A stretch of 64,000 nt of DNA from Leisingera sp. NJS204. Its GTDB lineage: Bacteria; Pseudomonadota; Alphaproteobacteria; Rhodobacterales; Rhodobacteraceae. Location of the stretch: NCBI RefSeq assembly GCF_004123675.1, contig NZ_CP035417.1, positions 3,463,501 through 3,527,500 on the forward strand, written 5' to 3'. The position numbers and the translations under genes are program-made. Under the pieces are notes generated by a model. That model made no database searches. It had not been told where the DNA came from and saw nothing but the letters and a program-made list of their open reading frames with translations. Below, piece after piece: positions 19,293 through 28,147 of the stretch (position 1 is its first letter; every line of letters starts with the position of its first letter).

Positions 19293-19314
19293 CGCTTCGC
19301 TGAATTGCGCCGTT

Positions 19315-19938
19315 TCACATGGTTTGCTGCTTGCCCAGAACCAGAAAAGTCATCATCCCGAAGGGCGGAATGCTTTCTTGCTGCTTGATGCTCAACCGGT
19401 CCTCCTGCAGCACCGTCTCCAGCGCAAAATCCGAATGCCAGCCGATCACATTGGCCAGCGGCGCCGAGAGTTTCTCCAGCGACGCCCGCACCCCCTTGCC
19501 GCTTTTGAAGTGGTTGGTGATCACCACCTCGCCGCCGGGTTTCAGGACGCGCGTTATCTCGCGCATCACTTGTTCAGGATCCGGCACCACCGAAAGCACA
19601 TGCATCGCTGCCACCGTGTCAAAGGAATTGTCCGGAAAGTCCAAGCACCGCGCATCCATCTGGCGCAGCTGCTTGACCTGGTTCAGGCCCAGCTCCTGCA
19701 CCTTTCTTTGCGCCTTCTTCAGCATGTCATGGCTGAAATCAATGCCAGTCACCTGCAGATGCGGTGCGTAATGCTTCAGCGACAGCCCGGTGCCGACGCC
19801 AACCTCCAGCACGCTGCCCTGACGGGTGTTGATATAGCGGGCCGCACGGCGGCGGCCCGAGCGCGTCACCGCGCCAAAGGTCTTGTCGTAGACCGGCGCC
19901 CAGCGCGCGTAAGATTCTTCAACTGCCTTGATATCCAA
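19315..19938 (-). CDS. pmtA: Phosphatidylethanolamine N-methyltransferase
   Basis: A 207-residue class I SAM-dependent methyltransferase of the Rhodobacter PmtA type, which methylates phosphatidylethanolamine three times to make phosphatidylcholine at the inner membrane. SAM motif I is LEVGVGTGLSLKHY (about residues 43-56), followed by GIDFSHDMLKKA, then FDTVAAMHVLSVVPDP and LKPGGEVVITNHF. The start is TTG at 19938, with GGAGG about seven bases before it. It follows pssA by 25 bases on the same strand, so both enzymes of the PE/PC branch are made together. UbiE-like enzymes are the main alternative, but the pssA neighbour and N-terminal motif favour PmtA. Confidence 0.85.
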   Translation of the reverse strand: MDIKAVEESYARWAPVYDKTFGAVTRSGRRRAARYINTRQGSVLEVGVGTGLSLKHYAPHLQVTGIDFSHDMLKKAQRKVQELGLNQVKQLRQMDARCLDFPDNSFDTVAAMHVLSVVPDPEQVMREITRVLKPGGEVVITNHFKSGKGVRASLEKLSAPLANVIGWHSDFALETVLQEDRLSIKQQESIPPFGMMTFLVLGKQQTM

Positions 19939-19963
19939 TTCGTCCCTCCCCGGACGTCACGGG

Positions 19964-20704
19964 CTAGTCCTTTGGCTTTGAAACCAGCCCCCAAATCACC
20001 ATCACTACGTAGCCAAGGCATAGCACAACCAGCACCGTCCATGCATAGGTCAGTAATGCCGCAGCCATGAAGGCAAAGCCAACGAGCAGATACTTAACAT
20101 TCTCGCGGGAGATTTTAACCGCCTTTGGCGACCAGGTCTGAATGTGGCTGATCATTGCCAATCCGATCACCACCATATGCAGGCAGATCAGCAGCTCCGG
20201 CAGCAGCACCTTGCCGTCAAAGGCAAAGGCGACAAACATCGGCAGCAATGCCAGCAGTGCGCCGGCGGGCGACGGGATGCCGTCGAAATAGCCGCTGCGC
20301 CCCTTTGGCGCCTCCTCGGATTTGGTGCTGACATTGAACCGCGCCAGCCGCACCACGCAGCAAACAGAAAACACGAGAACCGAAATCCACCCGGCGCCGC
20401 GCACGTCCTGCAAGGCCCAGAAATAGATCACCAGCGGTGTCGCGACGCCGAAGTTCAGAAAATCCGCCAGCGAGTCCAGCTCGGCGCCCATCTTGCTTTC
20501 GCTGTGCAGGGCGCGGGCAAGCCGCCCGTCAAGACCGTCCAGAATCGCCGCCAGGATGATCATCATCACCGCCAGGGTGTAATTTCCGAACACCGCAAAG
20601 CGGATCGCCGTCAAGCCAGCGCAGATGGCGCCAATGGTCATCATGTTCGGCATCAGCTGGATCAGCGCAAATTCCGATTTCTTCTTTTCCGGGGCGTCAT
20701 ACAT
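19964..20704 (-). CDS. pssA: CDP-diacylglycerol--serine O-phosphatidyltransferase
   Basis: A 246-residue membrane enzyme making phosphatidylserine, the precursor of phosphatidylethanolamine. It has the CDP-alcohol phosphotransferase signature: in DGLDGRLARALHSESKMGAE and then LDSLADF, the pattern DG-x2-AR-x8-G-x3-D-x3-D is complete at about residues 62-85. About eight hydrophobic segments follow. ATG 20704 is chosen; AGGAAG lies about thirteen bases upstream, and longer in-frame extensions lack membrane-protein character. It leads into pmtA. The other CDP-alcohol enzyme, phosphatidylcholine synthase, is less likely given pmtA next door. Confidence 0.85.
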   Translation of the reverse strand: MYDAPEKKKSEFALIQLMPNMMTIGAICAGLTAIRFAVFGNYTLAVMMIILAAILDGLDGRLARALHSESKMGAELDSLADFLNFGVATPLVIYFWALQDVRGAGWISVLVFSVCCVVRLARFNVSTKSEEAPKGRSGYFDGIPSPAGALLALLPMFVAFAFDGKVLLPELLICLHMVVIGLAMISHIQTWSPKAVKISRENVKYLLVGFAFMAAALLTYAWTVLVVLCLGYVVMVIWGLVSKPKD

Positions 20705-20934
20705 GGCGGTGGCTCTTTCTTCCTCGCGGGGCGCACGTGCGTGCACCGTCTGCAAGAGGGTAACATATAGGCTGGCGATGCAGTGGCGGAACATATGCCC
20801 CAAGACCCGCCCCGGCGCAACGTCCGTGCCAAAAGGCCATTTGCCCGGAGACCAAGCTACATTCTTTTCATTCAGGCGCCCCGCGTCTGCCGGGCCCACT
20901 ATATGCGGCGTTAGCCTGACGCGCTGCCATCCGG

Positions 20935-21570
20935 CTAAGGTCCAGTCTTCTCCAGCAAGTGAATGCTCCTGTATCCCAGCTGCACTTGGCCTTTGGCCTT
21001 CAAGCCGTTCAGATGAAGGCCCACAGCTTCTTTGGTCACGCCCAAGATGGCAGCCAGTTCCTCCTGGCTGATTTGCAGCTTTCGCGAGTTCTGCCAAATG
21101 GAAATCTGTTGCAGCGTGGTTTTCAGTCTTTGTTCCAGCGAGAGAAAAACCGTATTCTCGTAACTCTTATAAAAATGACCAGCAAGCCCGGCCAGGACAG
21201 CTGCAATCGCCTGCCATAAGCTTGGATCTGCCTGACCTATTTCCTCGATGTCCTTCCAACCGACCACCTGCAACCGGGTCTCCGTTACTGCATAGGCCGC
21301 ATTCGGCCTCTGACCGGACCCAAGGCACCCGATGAAACCAAACCAGTCCCCTGCATCAAGGTCGCGGACGATCAGCTGTTTGCCGCCCTCGTGTGTCGCC
21401 CCGAACCGTACCGTTCCAGTTTCAATAAAGTACAGCTCCTGCGCAGGATCAGCGATTTCGTGAACCAAGCCGTCTTTGGGGATGCACCTCCCCCGTGCCT
21501 TGCCATGCACCGCCTGCCTGGTTTCGTCAGAGCAATGGTCAAGCCAATTCCGGAAGTTCACATTTTTCAT
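20935..21570 (-). CDS. Crp/Fnr-family transcriptional regulator
   Basis: A 211-residue regulator with an N-terminal cyclic-nucleotide-type beta barrel (LYFIETGTVRFG, then LDAGDWFGFIGCLG) and a C-terminal winged helix (LQISQEELAAILGVTKEAVGLHLNGLK). It has no FNR-type four-cysteine cluster: the only cysteines are scattered (C13, C29, C82), so oxygen sensing through iron-sulfur is unlikely. It is divergent from the HbpS-like gene with 80 bases between starts, suggesting control of that gene and of itself. Effector unknown. Confidence 0.88.
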   Translation of the reverse strand: MKNVNFRNWLDHCSDETRQAVHGKARGRCIPKDGLVHEIADPAQELYFIETGTVRFGATHEGGKQLIVRDLDAGDWFGFIGCLGSGQRPNAAYAVTETRLQVVGWKDIEEIGQADPSLWQAIAAVLAGLAGHFYKSYENTVFLSLEQRLKTTLQQISIWQNSRKLQISQEELAAILGVTKEAVGLHLNGLKAKGQVQLGYRSIHLLEKTGP

Positions 21571-21650
21571 CGGGAAAACAACCCAGATTGTCTTTTCATT
21601 CCGGCTTTACACGTAGTGTCCGCAGCATCTGCTACAAGGGATTCAAATAG

Positions 21651-22145
21651 ATGAAAATGGTACTCTTCGGCGCGGCTGCGGCCGGTTTACTCGCAGCTTC
21701 TACCGCCGCAGCGGTTGAAATTCCGAACCGCCCGGCTCTGACAACCGAAATTGCCGAAGCAATCGCCAAAGAAGCGCTTGCAGATTGCCGCGCAAAAGAG
21801 ACATCGGTATCGGTATCGGTCGTGAATGACCAAGGACGGCTGCTCTATTTTTTCCGGGGTGAAGGCACTGGTGCAAACACCATTCATACCAGCTTCCGGA
21901 AGGCCTACACATCCGCGTCCCTGAAAATTCCTACTTCAGTTCTCAATATGGCGCCGCAGGCGGACGGTTTCAGCCAGTTGGGGAAAATGGAAGACGACAT
22001 CCTGCTGCTCACCGGAGGCCTGCCGCTGTTCCACGAGGGCAGTTTGATCGGCGCGATCGGTCTTTCGGGTGCGCCGGACCCGAACATTGAAGAGGCCTGC
22101 GGTGAAGCCGCAATCGCAAAAGTTCTGGACAGCAAAGACGGCTGA
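21651..22145 (+). CDS. Secreted GlcG/HbpS-family heme-binding-like protein
   Basis: A 164-residue protein with an N-terminal signal peptide (KMVLFGAAAAGLLAASTAAA, cleavage near AVE) and a single GlcG/HbpS domain: ALTTEIAEAIAKEALADCRA, VSVVNDQGRLLYFFRGEG and GGLPLFHEGSLIGAIGLSGA are the family's conserved blocks. HbpS binds heme, and other members attend oxidative-stress or glycolate loci; the ligand here is unknown. AAGGGA lies about ten bases before the ATG. A divergent Crp-type regulator gene adjoins and a strong terminator follows. Confidence 0.85.
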   Translation: MKMVLFGAAAAGLLAASTAAAVEIPNRPALTTEIAEAIAKEALADCRAKETSVSVSVVNDQGRLLYFFRGEGTGANTIHTSFRKAYTSASLKIPTSVLNMAPQADGFSQLGKMEDDILLLTGGLPLFHEGSLIGAIGLSGAPDPNIEEACGEAAIAKVLDSKDG

Positions 22146-22197
22146 CAGGCCGCTTTAAATCCCTCACTCAACCAGACTGGCTCTCCTCGCCGGTGCA

Positions 22198-22230
22198 CAG
22201 GGGGGGCACACATGCACCCCCTGCTTTTTT
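22198..22230 (+). terminator. Terminator of the HbpS-like gene
   Basis: CAGGGGG at 22198-22204 pairs with CCCCCTG at 22217-22223; an inner GC/GC pair extends the stem. CTTTTTT follows. Confidence 0.85.
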
Positions 22231-22245
22231 CGCATTCTGCCCGCC

Positions 22246-23454
22246 TCAGCCGACGACGTTGAACTCCGGCCCATAGGGGTATTTGGTGATGTTCTCGTTG
22301 CCGTCCTCATGGATGATCAGGATGTCGTGCTCGCGGTAGCCGCCGGCCCCCGGCTGGCCGTCGGCGATTGTCAGCATCGGCTCCATTGAGATCACCATGC
22401 CCGGCTCCAGCACCGTATCGATGTCCTCGCGCAGCTCCAGCCCGGCCTCGCGGCCATAGTAGTGGGACAGCACGCCAAAGGAGTGGCCATAGCCGAAGGT
22501 GCGGTACTGCAACAGATCCTGCTCTTCAAAGAAGGCGTTGATCTGATGGGTGATTTCCGCACAGCTTGCACCCGGCTTCAGCAGCGAGATGCCCAGTTCA
22601 TGGGCCGCCACATTGGCCTCCCAGATGCGCAGGCTCTCGGCGTCCACTTCCTTGACGAACATGGTCCGCTCCAGCGCGGTGTAATAGCCCGAGATCATCG
22701 GGAAGGTGTTCAGCGACAGGATATCGCCGCGCTGCAGGGTACGCCCCGTCACCGGGTTGTGGGCGCCGTCGGTATTGATGCCGGACTGGAACCAGACCCA
22801 GCTGTCACGGTATTCGGCATCCGGAAACCGCTTGGCAATCTCCAGCTCCATCGCGTCCCGGCCGGCCATCGCCACATCAATCTCGCGCGCGCCTTCCTTG
22901 ACTGCGTCACGGATTGCAAAGCCGCCGACGTCTGCCACCGCGGCACCGGCACGGATCATGTCCAGTTCGGCGGCGGATTTACCCATCCGCTGAACCATGG
23001 TGGGGTGGTACAGATCAACCAGGCTGGACGGCTCCAGGAAGCTCTCCAGCTTGGCCTTCTGCATCAAGGTCAGGTGATCGCTTTCAAAACCGACAACCGC
23101 GCCCGCGCCGCTGACCGACTTGATTGCACGCCAGAAGTTGTCGCGCTGCCAATCGGTATAGGTGATGTTGTCGCAGAACGACCGGCGCCAGGGCTGGCCC
23201 GCGTCGATGCCGGCCGAAATGGTCACCGCCTCGGAGGCTGTCACCACCATGCCATAAGGGCGGCCAAAGGCGCAGTAGGTGAAGCCCGAATAATACGAGA
23301 TGTTGTGCATCGAGGTGAAGACTGCGGCAGTCACGCCGGTCTCAGCCATGATCTTGCGCAGGCCGGCAATGCGTGCCTCGTATTCCGAGACGGCAAATTG
23401 CAGCGGTGCTTTTTCACCATTGTGAAAACGGTACATTTCAGGACGTGAAGTCAT
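22246..23454 (-). CDS. Creatinase (creatine amidinohydrolase), M24 fold
   Basis: A 402-residue enzyme closely matching what I recall of Pseudomonas creatinase over its whole length: FTSMHNISYYSGFTYCAFGR, QPWRR, YTDWQRDNFW, WFQSGINTDGAHNPVTGRTL, FPMISGYYTALERTMF, LQYRTFGYGHSFGVLSHYYG, REDIDTVLEPGMVISMEPML. The catalytic His (GAHNPV) and paired Glu (SMEPM) are present. It hydrolyses creatine to sarcosine and urea. Unlike metal aminopeptidases of the same fold, creatinase uses no metal. ATG 23454 has AAGGAAGG before it; upstream in-frame codons lack family similarity. Sarcosine produced joins the glycine betaine to glycine route. Confidence 0.9.
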   Translation of the reverse strand: MTSRPEMYRFHNGEKAPLQFAVSEYEARIAGLRKIMAETGVTAAVFTSMHNISYYSGFTYCAFGRPYGMVVTASEAVTISAGIDAGQPWRRSFCDNITYTDWQRDNFWRAIKSVSGAGAVVGFESDHLTLMQKAKLESFLEPSSLVDLYHPTMVQRMGKSAAELDMIRAGAAVADVGGFAIRDAVKEGAREIDVAMAGRDAMELEIAKRFPDAEYRDSWVWFQSGINTDGAHNPVTGRTLQRGDILSLNTFPMISGYYTALERTMFVKEVDAESLRIWEANVAAHELGISLLKPGASCAEITHQINAFFEEQDLLQYRTFGYGHSFGVLSHYYGREAGLELREDIDTVLEPGMVISMEPMLTIADGQPGAGGYREHDILIIHEDGNENITKYPYGPEFNVVG

Positions 23455-23634
23455 ATCAGACCCTTCCTTCTTACAAGAAAGGTCCCGGCGTTCAGGACGG
23501 TTTTGGAATGCTGGGGGCGGCATGTATTCCATGCGGCGACGCCATCGCCTGGCCCTTGCGCAGAAGATGCGGCGGAAACGGGATTCTGGCAAGTGAAATC
23601 TTGCCTGCCGCCTGCCGCATCCTTGCCTGGCCTA

Positions 23635-23660
23635 CTTGTCCGGCCAGCCGGCCGGACAAG
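23635..23660. other. Perfect 11-bp stem hairpin
   Basis: CTTGTCCGGCC (23635-23645), loop AGCC, GGCCGGACAAG (23650-23660). It lies just after the stop of the alpha/beta hydrolase gene on the minus strand and upstream of creatinase. No T run follows, so it may stabilise RNA ends or act as an operator. Confidence 0.5.
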
Positions 23661-23665
23661 AGGTC

Positions 23666-24451
23666 TCAATTCACGATCAGCATCACCAGATCGCTTTCCG
23701 GGTCCGCCAGCGGCTCGATCACATTGAAATGATGCTTGCCAAAGGCGATAACGTGATCAGCCTCCCAGGCCTCCACCAGCCAGACCGCCTGATCCAGAAA
23801 CGCCGGGCGTTCCTCGCCGCCGACCCAGACCGTCACGTCTGCGGGGTAGCGGTCCTGCATGTCCACCGGGCTTTCGGCAATCGCAGCCGCGGAATCCATC
23901 TGGAACTTCTGGTTCATCGTGGTGCGCAGCAAGGGGCGTAAATCCGACAACGGCGAAATCGGAATCACCGTCTTGATCCGCGCACCCACATCTGCCGGCA
24001 GCAGCGCGCGGTCCAGCATCCGCGCCACCAGATGGCCGCCCGCCGAATGGCCCGCCAGCGCAATCGGCCCCGCAACCTCTTCCGCAATCCGGGTCACCGC
24101 CGCAGCAATCTGCCGGGTGATATCCGCAATCCGCACCTCGGGGCACAGATCATACGACGGCATCGCAACCGCCCAGCCATGCGCCATCGCACCACGGGCC
24201 AGATGCGACCAAGTGCTTTTGTCGAAGGCCAGCCAATACCCGCCATGGACAAAGACAAAGACCCCCTTGGGCGTTCCTTCCGGCAGGAACAGGTCGAACC
24301 GCTGCCGCGCGCCCTCGCCATAGGGGAGGTCCAGCCGGGCGCGCTCATGCAGGCTGTTGCGGAAATCCTCAGCCGAGGCCGCCCAGCGCGGCGGGTAGCT
24401 GTCCGCATTTTCGATATATGCCCCGTTGGCATAGGCATCATCCAATTCCAT
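23666..24451 (-). CDS. Alpha/beta hydrolase, arylformamidase/esterase type
   Basis: A 261-residue alpha/beta hydrolase. VFVHGGYW near residue 67 is the HGG oxyanion motif, GHSAGGHL near 133 the nucleophile elbow, and the aspartate and histidine are likely in ERPAFLDQ and KHHFNVIE near the C-terminus. The size and HGGYW match kynurenine-formamidase-like and BD-FAE esterases. No signal peptide. It precedes creatinase on the same strand at 210 bases, separated by a strong hairpin, so co-transcription is uncertain. Substrate unknown. Confidence 0.82.
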   Translation of the reverse strand: MELDDAYANGAYIENADSYPPRWAASAEDFRNSLHERARLDLPYGEGARQRFDLFLPEGTPKGVFVFVHGGYWLAFDKSTWSHLARGAMAHGWAVAMPSYDLCPEVRIADITRQIAAAVTRIAEEVAGPIALAGHSAGGHLVARMLDRALLPADVGARIKTVIPISPLSDLRPLLRTTMNQKFQMDSAAAIAESPVDMQDRYPADVTVWVGGEERPAFLDQAVWLVEAWEADHVIAFGKHHFNVIEPLADPESDLVMLIVN

Positions 24452-24647
24452 GCCCGATCTCCCCTGTTTTTATTCTTTGCGGCTACCTGACAGTCTGACA
24501 CAGGACATGTCAAATTGCCCGTCTGAAAAACTCCAGCTGCACCGCGCGGCGGCGGATTTGATCAAATTCTGGACTCATCGATGATTCTGGACTTATTTAA
24601 GCACAGCTGATTTGCATTCCAGCGACAAAACATCCGGGAGGCCCGCA

Positions 24648-26120
24648 ATGCTCGACGCAACCACAGACCTGAAATCCCTGCTCAAAGATCCCAGCCTGCT
24701 GGAAACCCGCGGCTATATCGGCGGTCAATTCGCTGAAGGCGAAAGCACCTTTGACGTGAAAAATCCTGCCCGCGGCGACGTGATTGCGCAGATGGCCGAT
24801 ATCAGCCGCGCCCAGGTGGCAGGCGCCATCGCCCAGGCCGAAGCCGCGCAAAAAGACTGGGCCAAATGGACCGGCAAGGAACGCGCCAACTGCTTGCGCA
24901 AGTGGTACGACCTGATGATGGAAAACCAGGAAGACCTGGCGGTGATCCTGACCGCCGAGATGGGCAAGCCGCTGGCGGAATCCCGCGGCGAGATCGCCTA
25001 TGGCGCGTCATTCATTGAGTTTTTCGCGGAAGAGGCCAAGCGGATCTACGGCGAGACCATTCCCGGCCATCAGCGCGACAAACGGATCACCGTGCTGAAG
25101 CAGCCGATCGGTGTGGCCGCCTCGATCACGCCGTGGAACTTCCCCAATGCGATGATCACCCGCAAGGCAGGTCCGGCGCTGGCCGCAGGCTGTGCCTTTG
25201 TCGCCCGCCCCGCCGCCGAAACCCCGCTGTCGGCCACCGTTCTGGCGGTGCTGGCGGATCGCGCAGGCATTCCGGCGGGCGTGTTCAACGTCGTGCCGTC
25301 GTCGCGCGCCTCGGAGATCGGCAAGGAGTTCTGCGAGAACGACGCCGTGCGCAAGCTGACCTTCACCGGCTCGACTGAGGTTGGCCGCATCCTGATGCGC
25401 CAGGCAGCGGACACCGTGATGAAATGCTCGATGGAGCTGGGCGGCAATGCCCCGTTCATCGTGTTTGACGACGCAGATCTGGACGCCGCAGTCGAAGGCG
25501 CCATCATGTGCAAGTTCCGCAACAACGGCCAGACCTGCGTCTGCGCCAACCGGATCTATGTGCAGGCCGGCGTTTACGATGCTTTTGCGGAGAAGCTGAA
25601 AGCCGCGGTCGAGAAGATGAACGTCGGCGACGGCCTTAACGACGGCATCCATTTCGGCCCGCTGATAAACAAGGAAGCGGTTGAGAAGGTGCAGGAGCAT
25701 ATTGCCGACGCCACCGCCAAAGGCGGCGAAGTGATCCTGGGCGGCAACCCGTCGGAACTGGGCGGCAGCTTCTTTCAGCCGACCATCGTCAAGGGCGCAA
25801 CCCGAGACATGGCATTTGCCACGGATGAAACCTTTGGCCCGCTCGCTCCGCTGTTCAAGTTTGAGGACGAGGACGAGGTGATCGCGATGGCCAATGACAC
25901 GATCTTTGGCCTGGCATCCTATTTCTATGCCAAGGATCTCAGCCGCGTGTACAAGGTCGCCGAGGCGCTGGAATACGGGATTGTGGGTGTGAACACCGGC
26001 ATCATTTCCACCGAGGTGGCCCCGTTCGGCGGCGTAAAGCAATCGGGCCTGGGCCGCGAAGGCAGCCACCACGGCATCGAGGATTACCTGGAGATGAAAT
26101 ACATCTGCATGGCAGTCTGA
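24648..26120 (+). CDS. gabD: Succinate-semialdehyde dehydrogenase (NAD(P)+)
   Basis: A 490-residue aldehyde dehydrogenase. ITPWNFPNAMITRKAGPALA, FTGSTEVGRIL (cofactor loop), MELGGNAPFIVFDDAD (catalytic Glu) and NNGQTCVCANRIY (catalytic Cys) are typical of GabD. It oxidises succinate semialdehyde from 4-aminobutyrate to succinate. ATG 24648 has GGGAGG eight bases before it; an earlier in-frame start lacks one. Transcribed alone and divergently from the hydrolase. If the guanidino operon downstream makes 4-aminobutyrate, this enzyme would finish the route (inference). Confidence 0.9.
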   Translation: MLDATTDLKSLLKDPSLLETRGYIGGQFAEGESTFDVKNPARGDVIAQMADISRAQVAGAIAQAEAAQKDWAKWTGKERANCLRKWYDLMMENQEDLAVILTAEMGKPLAESRGEIAYGASFIEFFAEEAKRIYGETIPGHQRDKRITVLKQPIGVAASITPWNFPNAMITRKAGPALAAGCAFVARPAAETPLSATVLAVLADRAGIPAGVFNVVPSSRASEIGKEFCENDAVRKLTFTGSTEVGRILMRQAADTVMKCSMELGGNAPFIVFDDADLDAAVEGAIMCKFRNNGQTCVCANRIYVQAGVYDAFAEKLKAAVEKMNVGDGLNDGIHFGPLINKEAVEKVQEHIADATAKGGEVILGGNPSELGGSFFQPTIVKGATRDMAFATDETFGPLAPLFKFEDEDEVIAMANDTIFGLASYFYAKDLSRVYKVAEALEYGIVGVNTGIISTEVAPFGGVKQSGLGREGSHHGIEDYLEMKYICMAV

Positions 26121-26154
26121 CCCGGCTGGCGGTCAGCACCAGGGCAGTATCGTG

Positions 26155-26553
26155 TCAGTGCCGGGTCAGCGTCCCGGCCACCTGACTGATGGCGCTGGCC
26201 CAGGCGGTTTCCGTCTTTGTGTCCAGCGCCGGGCCTAAAACATCGCGCAAAGCGGCAATCAGCGCCCGCTTTGCCGCCTCGCTCTCCCGCGCGCCAAGCT
26301 GCAGATGCGCATGCGCCTGAAGCAGCTGCGCGCCCAGGTCTTCCAATGTGCGCGGATCGTCCAGATTGCGCACGCAGGCGGCAATCATCGCTGTCAGCAT
26401 TGCCTTCTGCTTCACAAAATTTCCACGGAACATGCCGCGTGCTTCTGGCAGGCGGGTGAACAGATGCACATAAAAACGTTCAGCCAGATCCGCCTTGCGA
26501 GCAAAGATCCCGGCAAAGCTTTGCTGAACATGCTGGATTTCCTGAGGGTTCAT
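26155..26553 (-). CDS. Single-domain globin
   Basis: A 132-residue helical protein with the fold of bacterial haemoglobins and of the haem part of flavohaemoproteins: VQQSFAGIFARKADLAERFYVHLFTRLPEARGMF at the start (described here in two pieces: residues 6-22 and 23-39), and HAHLQLGARE near 84 offering the proximal His. No reductase domain is attached. Likely O2 or NO binding. ATG 26553 follows AAGGCGG by about eight bases. It converges with gabD at 35 bases. Confidence 0.75.
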   Translation of the reverse strand: MNPQEIQHVQQSFAGIFARKADLAERFYVHLFTRLPEARGMFRGNFVKQKAMLTAMIAACVRNLDDPRTLEDLGAQLLQAHAHLQLGARESEAAKRALIAALRDVLGPALDTKTETAWASAISQVAGTLTRH

Positions 26554-26678
26554 CAATCCGCCTTTGCGCTGCGGCACCAATCACTCTGCCTCCGATCCTG
26601 CCTCCCAATACCTAAAGAAACATTTACGCCCGCAACCATAACCCGCAGCTGTCCCCGCGGGGACAACCCGGTGAAACG

Positions 26679-26705
26679 AAAAAACCCCCTGGCAGAACCA
26701 GGGGG
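26679..26705 (-). terminator. Terminator of the hsp20 gene
   Basis: Minus-strand CCCCCTGG, loop TTCTG, CCAGGGGG (26705-26685), followed by TTTTTTCG. It lies about 30 bases after the Hsp20 stop. Confidence 0.9.
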
Positions 26706-26733
26706 CTGAAGCACTCGAACCTTGATCGCGGGA

Positions 26734-27198
26734 TCAGTTGACCGCCGTGGCCTCGATCTCGGCGCGGTTCGGGCGGGAGGAGGAGATTTCGATCCGGCGC
26801 GGTTTCAGCGCCTCGGGCACTTCGCGGTGCAGATCGATATGCAGCATACCGTTTTCATGGCTGGCACCGGTCACGCGGACGTGGTCGGCCAAGGTGAAAC
26901 GGCGCTCAAAGGCGCGGGTGGCGATGCCCCGGTGCAGGAAGGAGCGGTCATCGCCGTCCTCGGCCTTTTTGGCGGTCACCACCAACGCGTTTTCCTTAAC
27001 CTCGACATTCAGATCGTCTTCGGCAAAACCGGCAACCGCGATCGAAATGCGATAGCTGTCGGCGTCGGTCTTTTCGATATTATAGGGCGGGTAGCTGGAC
27101 TGGGCGGCATCCGCGCTAAGGGCGCGGTCCATCAGGCTGGCGATCTGGTCGAAACCGATGGTGGCGCGGTGCAGCGGTGCAAAATCAAACGTACGCAT
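26734..27198 (-). CDS. Small heat-shock protein, Hsp20/IbpA type
   Basis: A 154-residue alpha-crystallin chaperone. YPPYNIEKTDADSYRISIAV opens the alpha-crystallin domain at about residue 35; LVVTAKK, RGIATRAFERRFTLADHV and the C-terminal RRIEIS (IxI-type anchor) complete it. It holds unfolded proteins for refolding by DnaK. ATG 27198 has GAGG eight bases upstream. Monocistronic with its own terminator. Confidence 0.9.
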   Translation of the reverse strand: MRTFDFAPLHRATIGFDQIASLMDRALSADAAQSSYPPYNIEKTDADSYRISIAVAGFAEDDLNVEVKENALVVTAKKAEDGDDRSFLHRGIATRAFERRFTLADHVRVTGASHENGMLHIDLHREVPEALKPRRIEISSSRPNRAEIEATAVN

Positions 27199-27331
27199 AG
27201 TGTCATCCTCATTCATGAGCGATTTCAGGGCGCCTTCCCCGCAGGGACAGGCTGGTCTTTTCCGGGCCCCAATCAGCGGCGGCCCGGATAGACCTGAGAT
27301 AGGAACGCAAAATGCGGCTTCAAGAGGCGGA

Positions 27332-28147
27332 TCAGTCGCCCACGGTCACAAACTTCGCGCCGCCCGCCGACGCGCCGCCGCCTACCCGGACGCGTTTAAT
27401 CCGCCGGTCGGGCGCGGCCACCGGATTGCGGCGCAGCTGCGCCTTCAGTTCCGCCACCCGCTGCGGCAGTTTCATGCCGAACGCCACCTGCTTGCCGCGG
27501 TATTTGCCACCGCCCGAGATCAGCGCCAAAATCCGCCCGCGCCCGCCTACTTGCGAAAACACCGGCGCCCCGGAAGAGCCGAAAGTGACATTGCAGTCGA
27601 TCATCAGCACGTCACCGCTTTCCCCCATCAGGTTGCACTGGCGTTGCCGCGACAGCGCCTCGGCGCGGCCCTGCCCATAAGATGTGACAGAGATATCGCT
27701 GCCGTATTCGCGACCGGAATGCAGTGCAAAAGCATCTGCCTGACCGCTGAGCACCGGCGCAGTCAACCGGATCAGCGCCACGTCGTGACGGATGTTATTC
27801 AAATCAAGCCGTCCCCGCGGGTTGAACCCCGGATGCGCGGCGATCTGCAGCCCCCGGCGTTCGGCTATGGCAGTCCCGTCGCGCAAACCCGCGCGGAAAG
27901 TGATCTGCTCAGCCGCGCGCAAATTCCTGTTGCGGTCATAGACACAATGCGCTGCGGTCAGCACCAGTTCCGGTGCAATCAGCGTGCCGGTGCAAAAGCC
28001 CTGGCCGTTCAGCTCAAGCCGCCCGACAGCCTCCCAGCCCAGCAGGTCATCGCGGTCAGTCAGCCGCCGCAGACCGGCGCCCTGGGCCGTTGCCTGCCCA
28101 GCGTACGCCAGGGTGGCAACAGCCAGCATCAGTGCCCGCCAATTCAT
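27332..28147 (-). CDS. Secreted trypsin-like serine protease, second of a tandem pair
   Basis: A 271-residue protein with a signal peptide ending near AQA/TAQG. The triad is complete: His in LTAAHCVYD (about 65), Asp in NIRHDVALIRL (about 120), Ser in FGSSGAPVF (about 193). The variation GSSGAP instead of GDSGGP is common in bacterial trypsin-like proteins. The tail KRVRVGGGASAGGAKF is shared with the neighbour. The ATG overlaps the TGA of the upstream paralogue (ATGA), so the pair is coupled. Substrate unknown. Confidence 0.85.
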   Translation of the reverse strand: MNWRALMLAVATLAYAGQATAQGAGLRRLTDRDDLLGWEAVGRLELNGQGFCTGTLIAPELVLTAAHCVYDRNRNLRAAEQITFRAGLRDGTAIAERRGLQIAAHPGFNPRGRLDLNNIRHDVALIRLTAPVLSGQADAFALHSGREYGSDISVTSYGQGRAEALSRQRQCNLMGESGDVLMIDCNVTFGSSGAPVFSQVGGRGRILALISGGGKYRGKQVAFGMKLPQRVAELKAQLRRNPVAAPDRRIKRVRVGGGASAGGAKFVTVGD

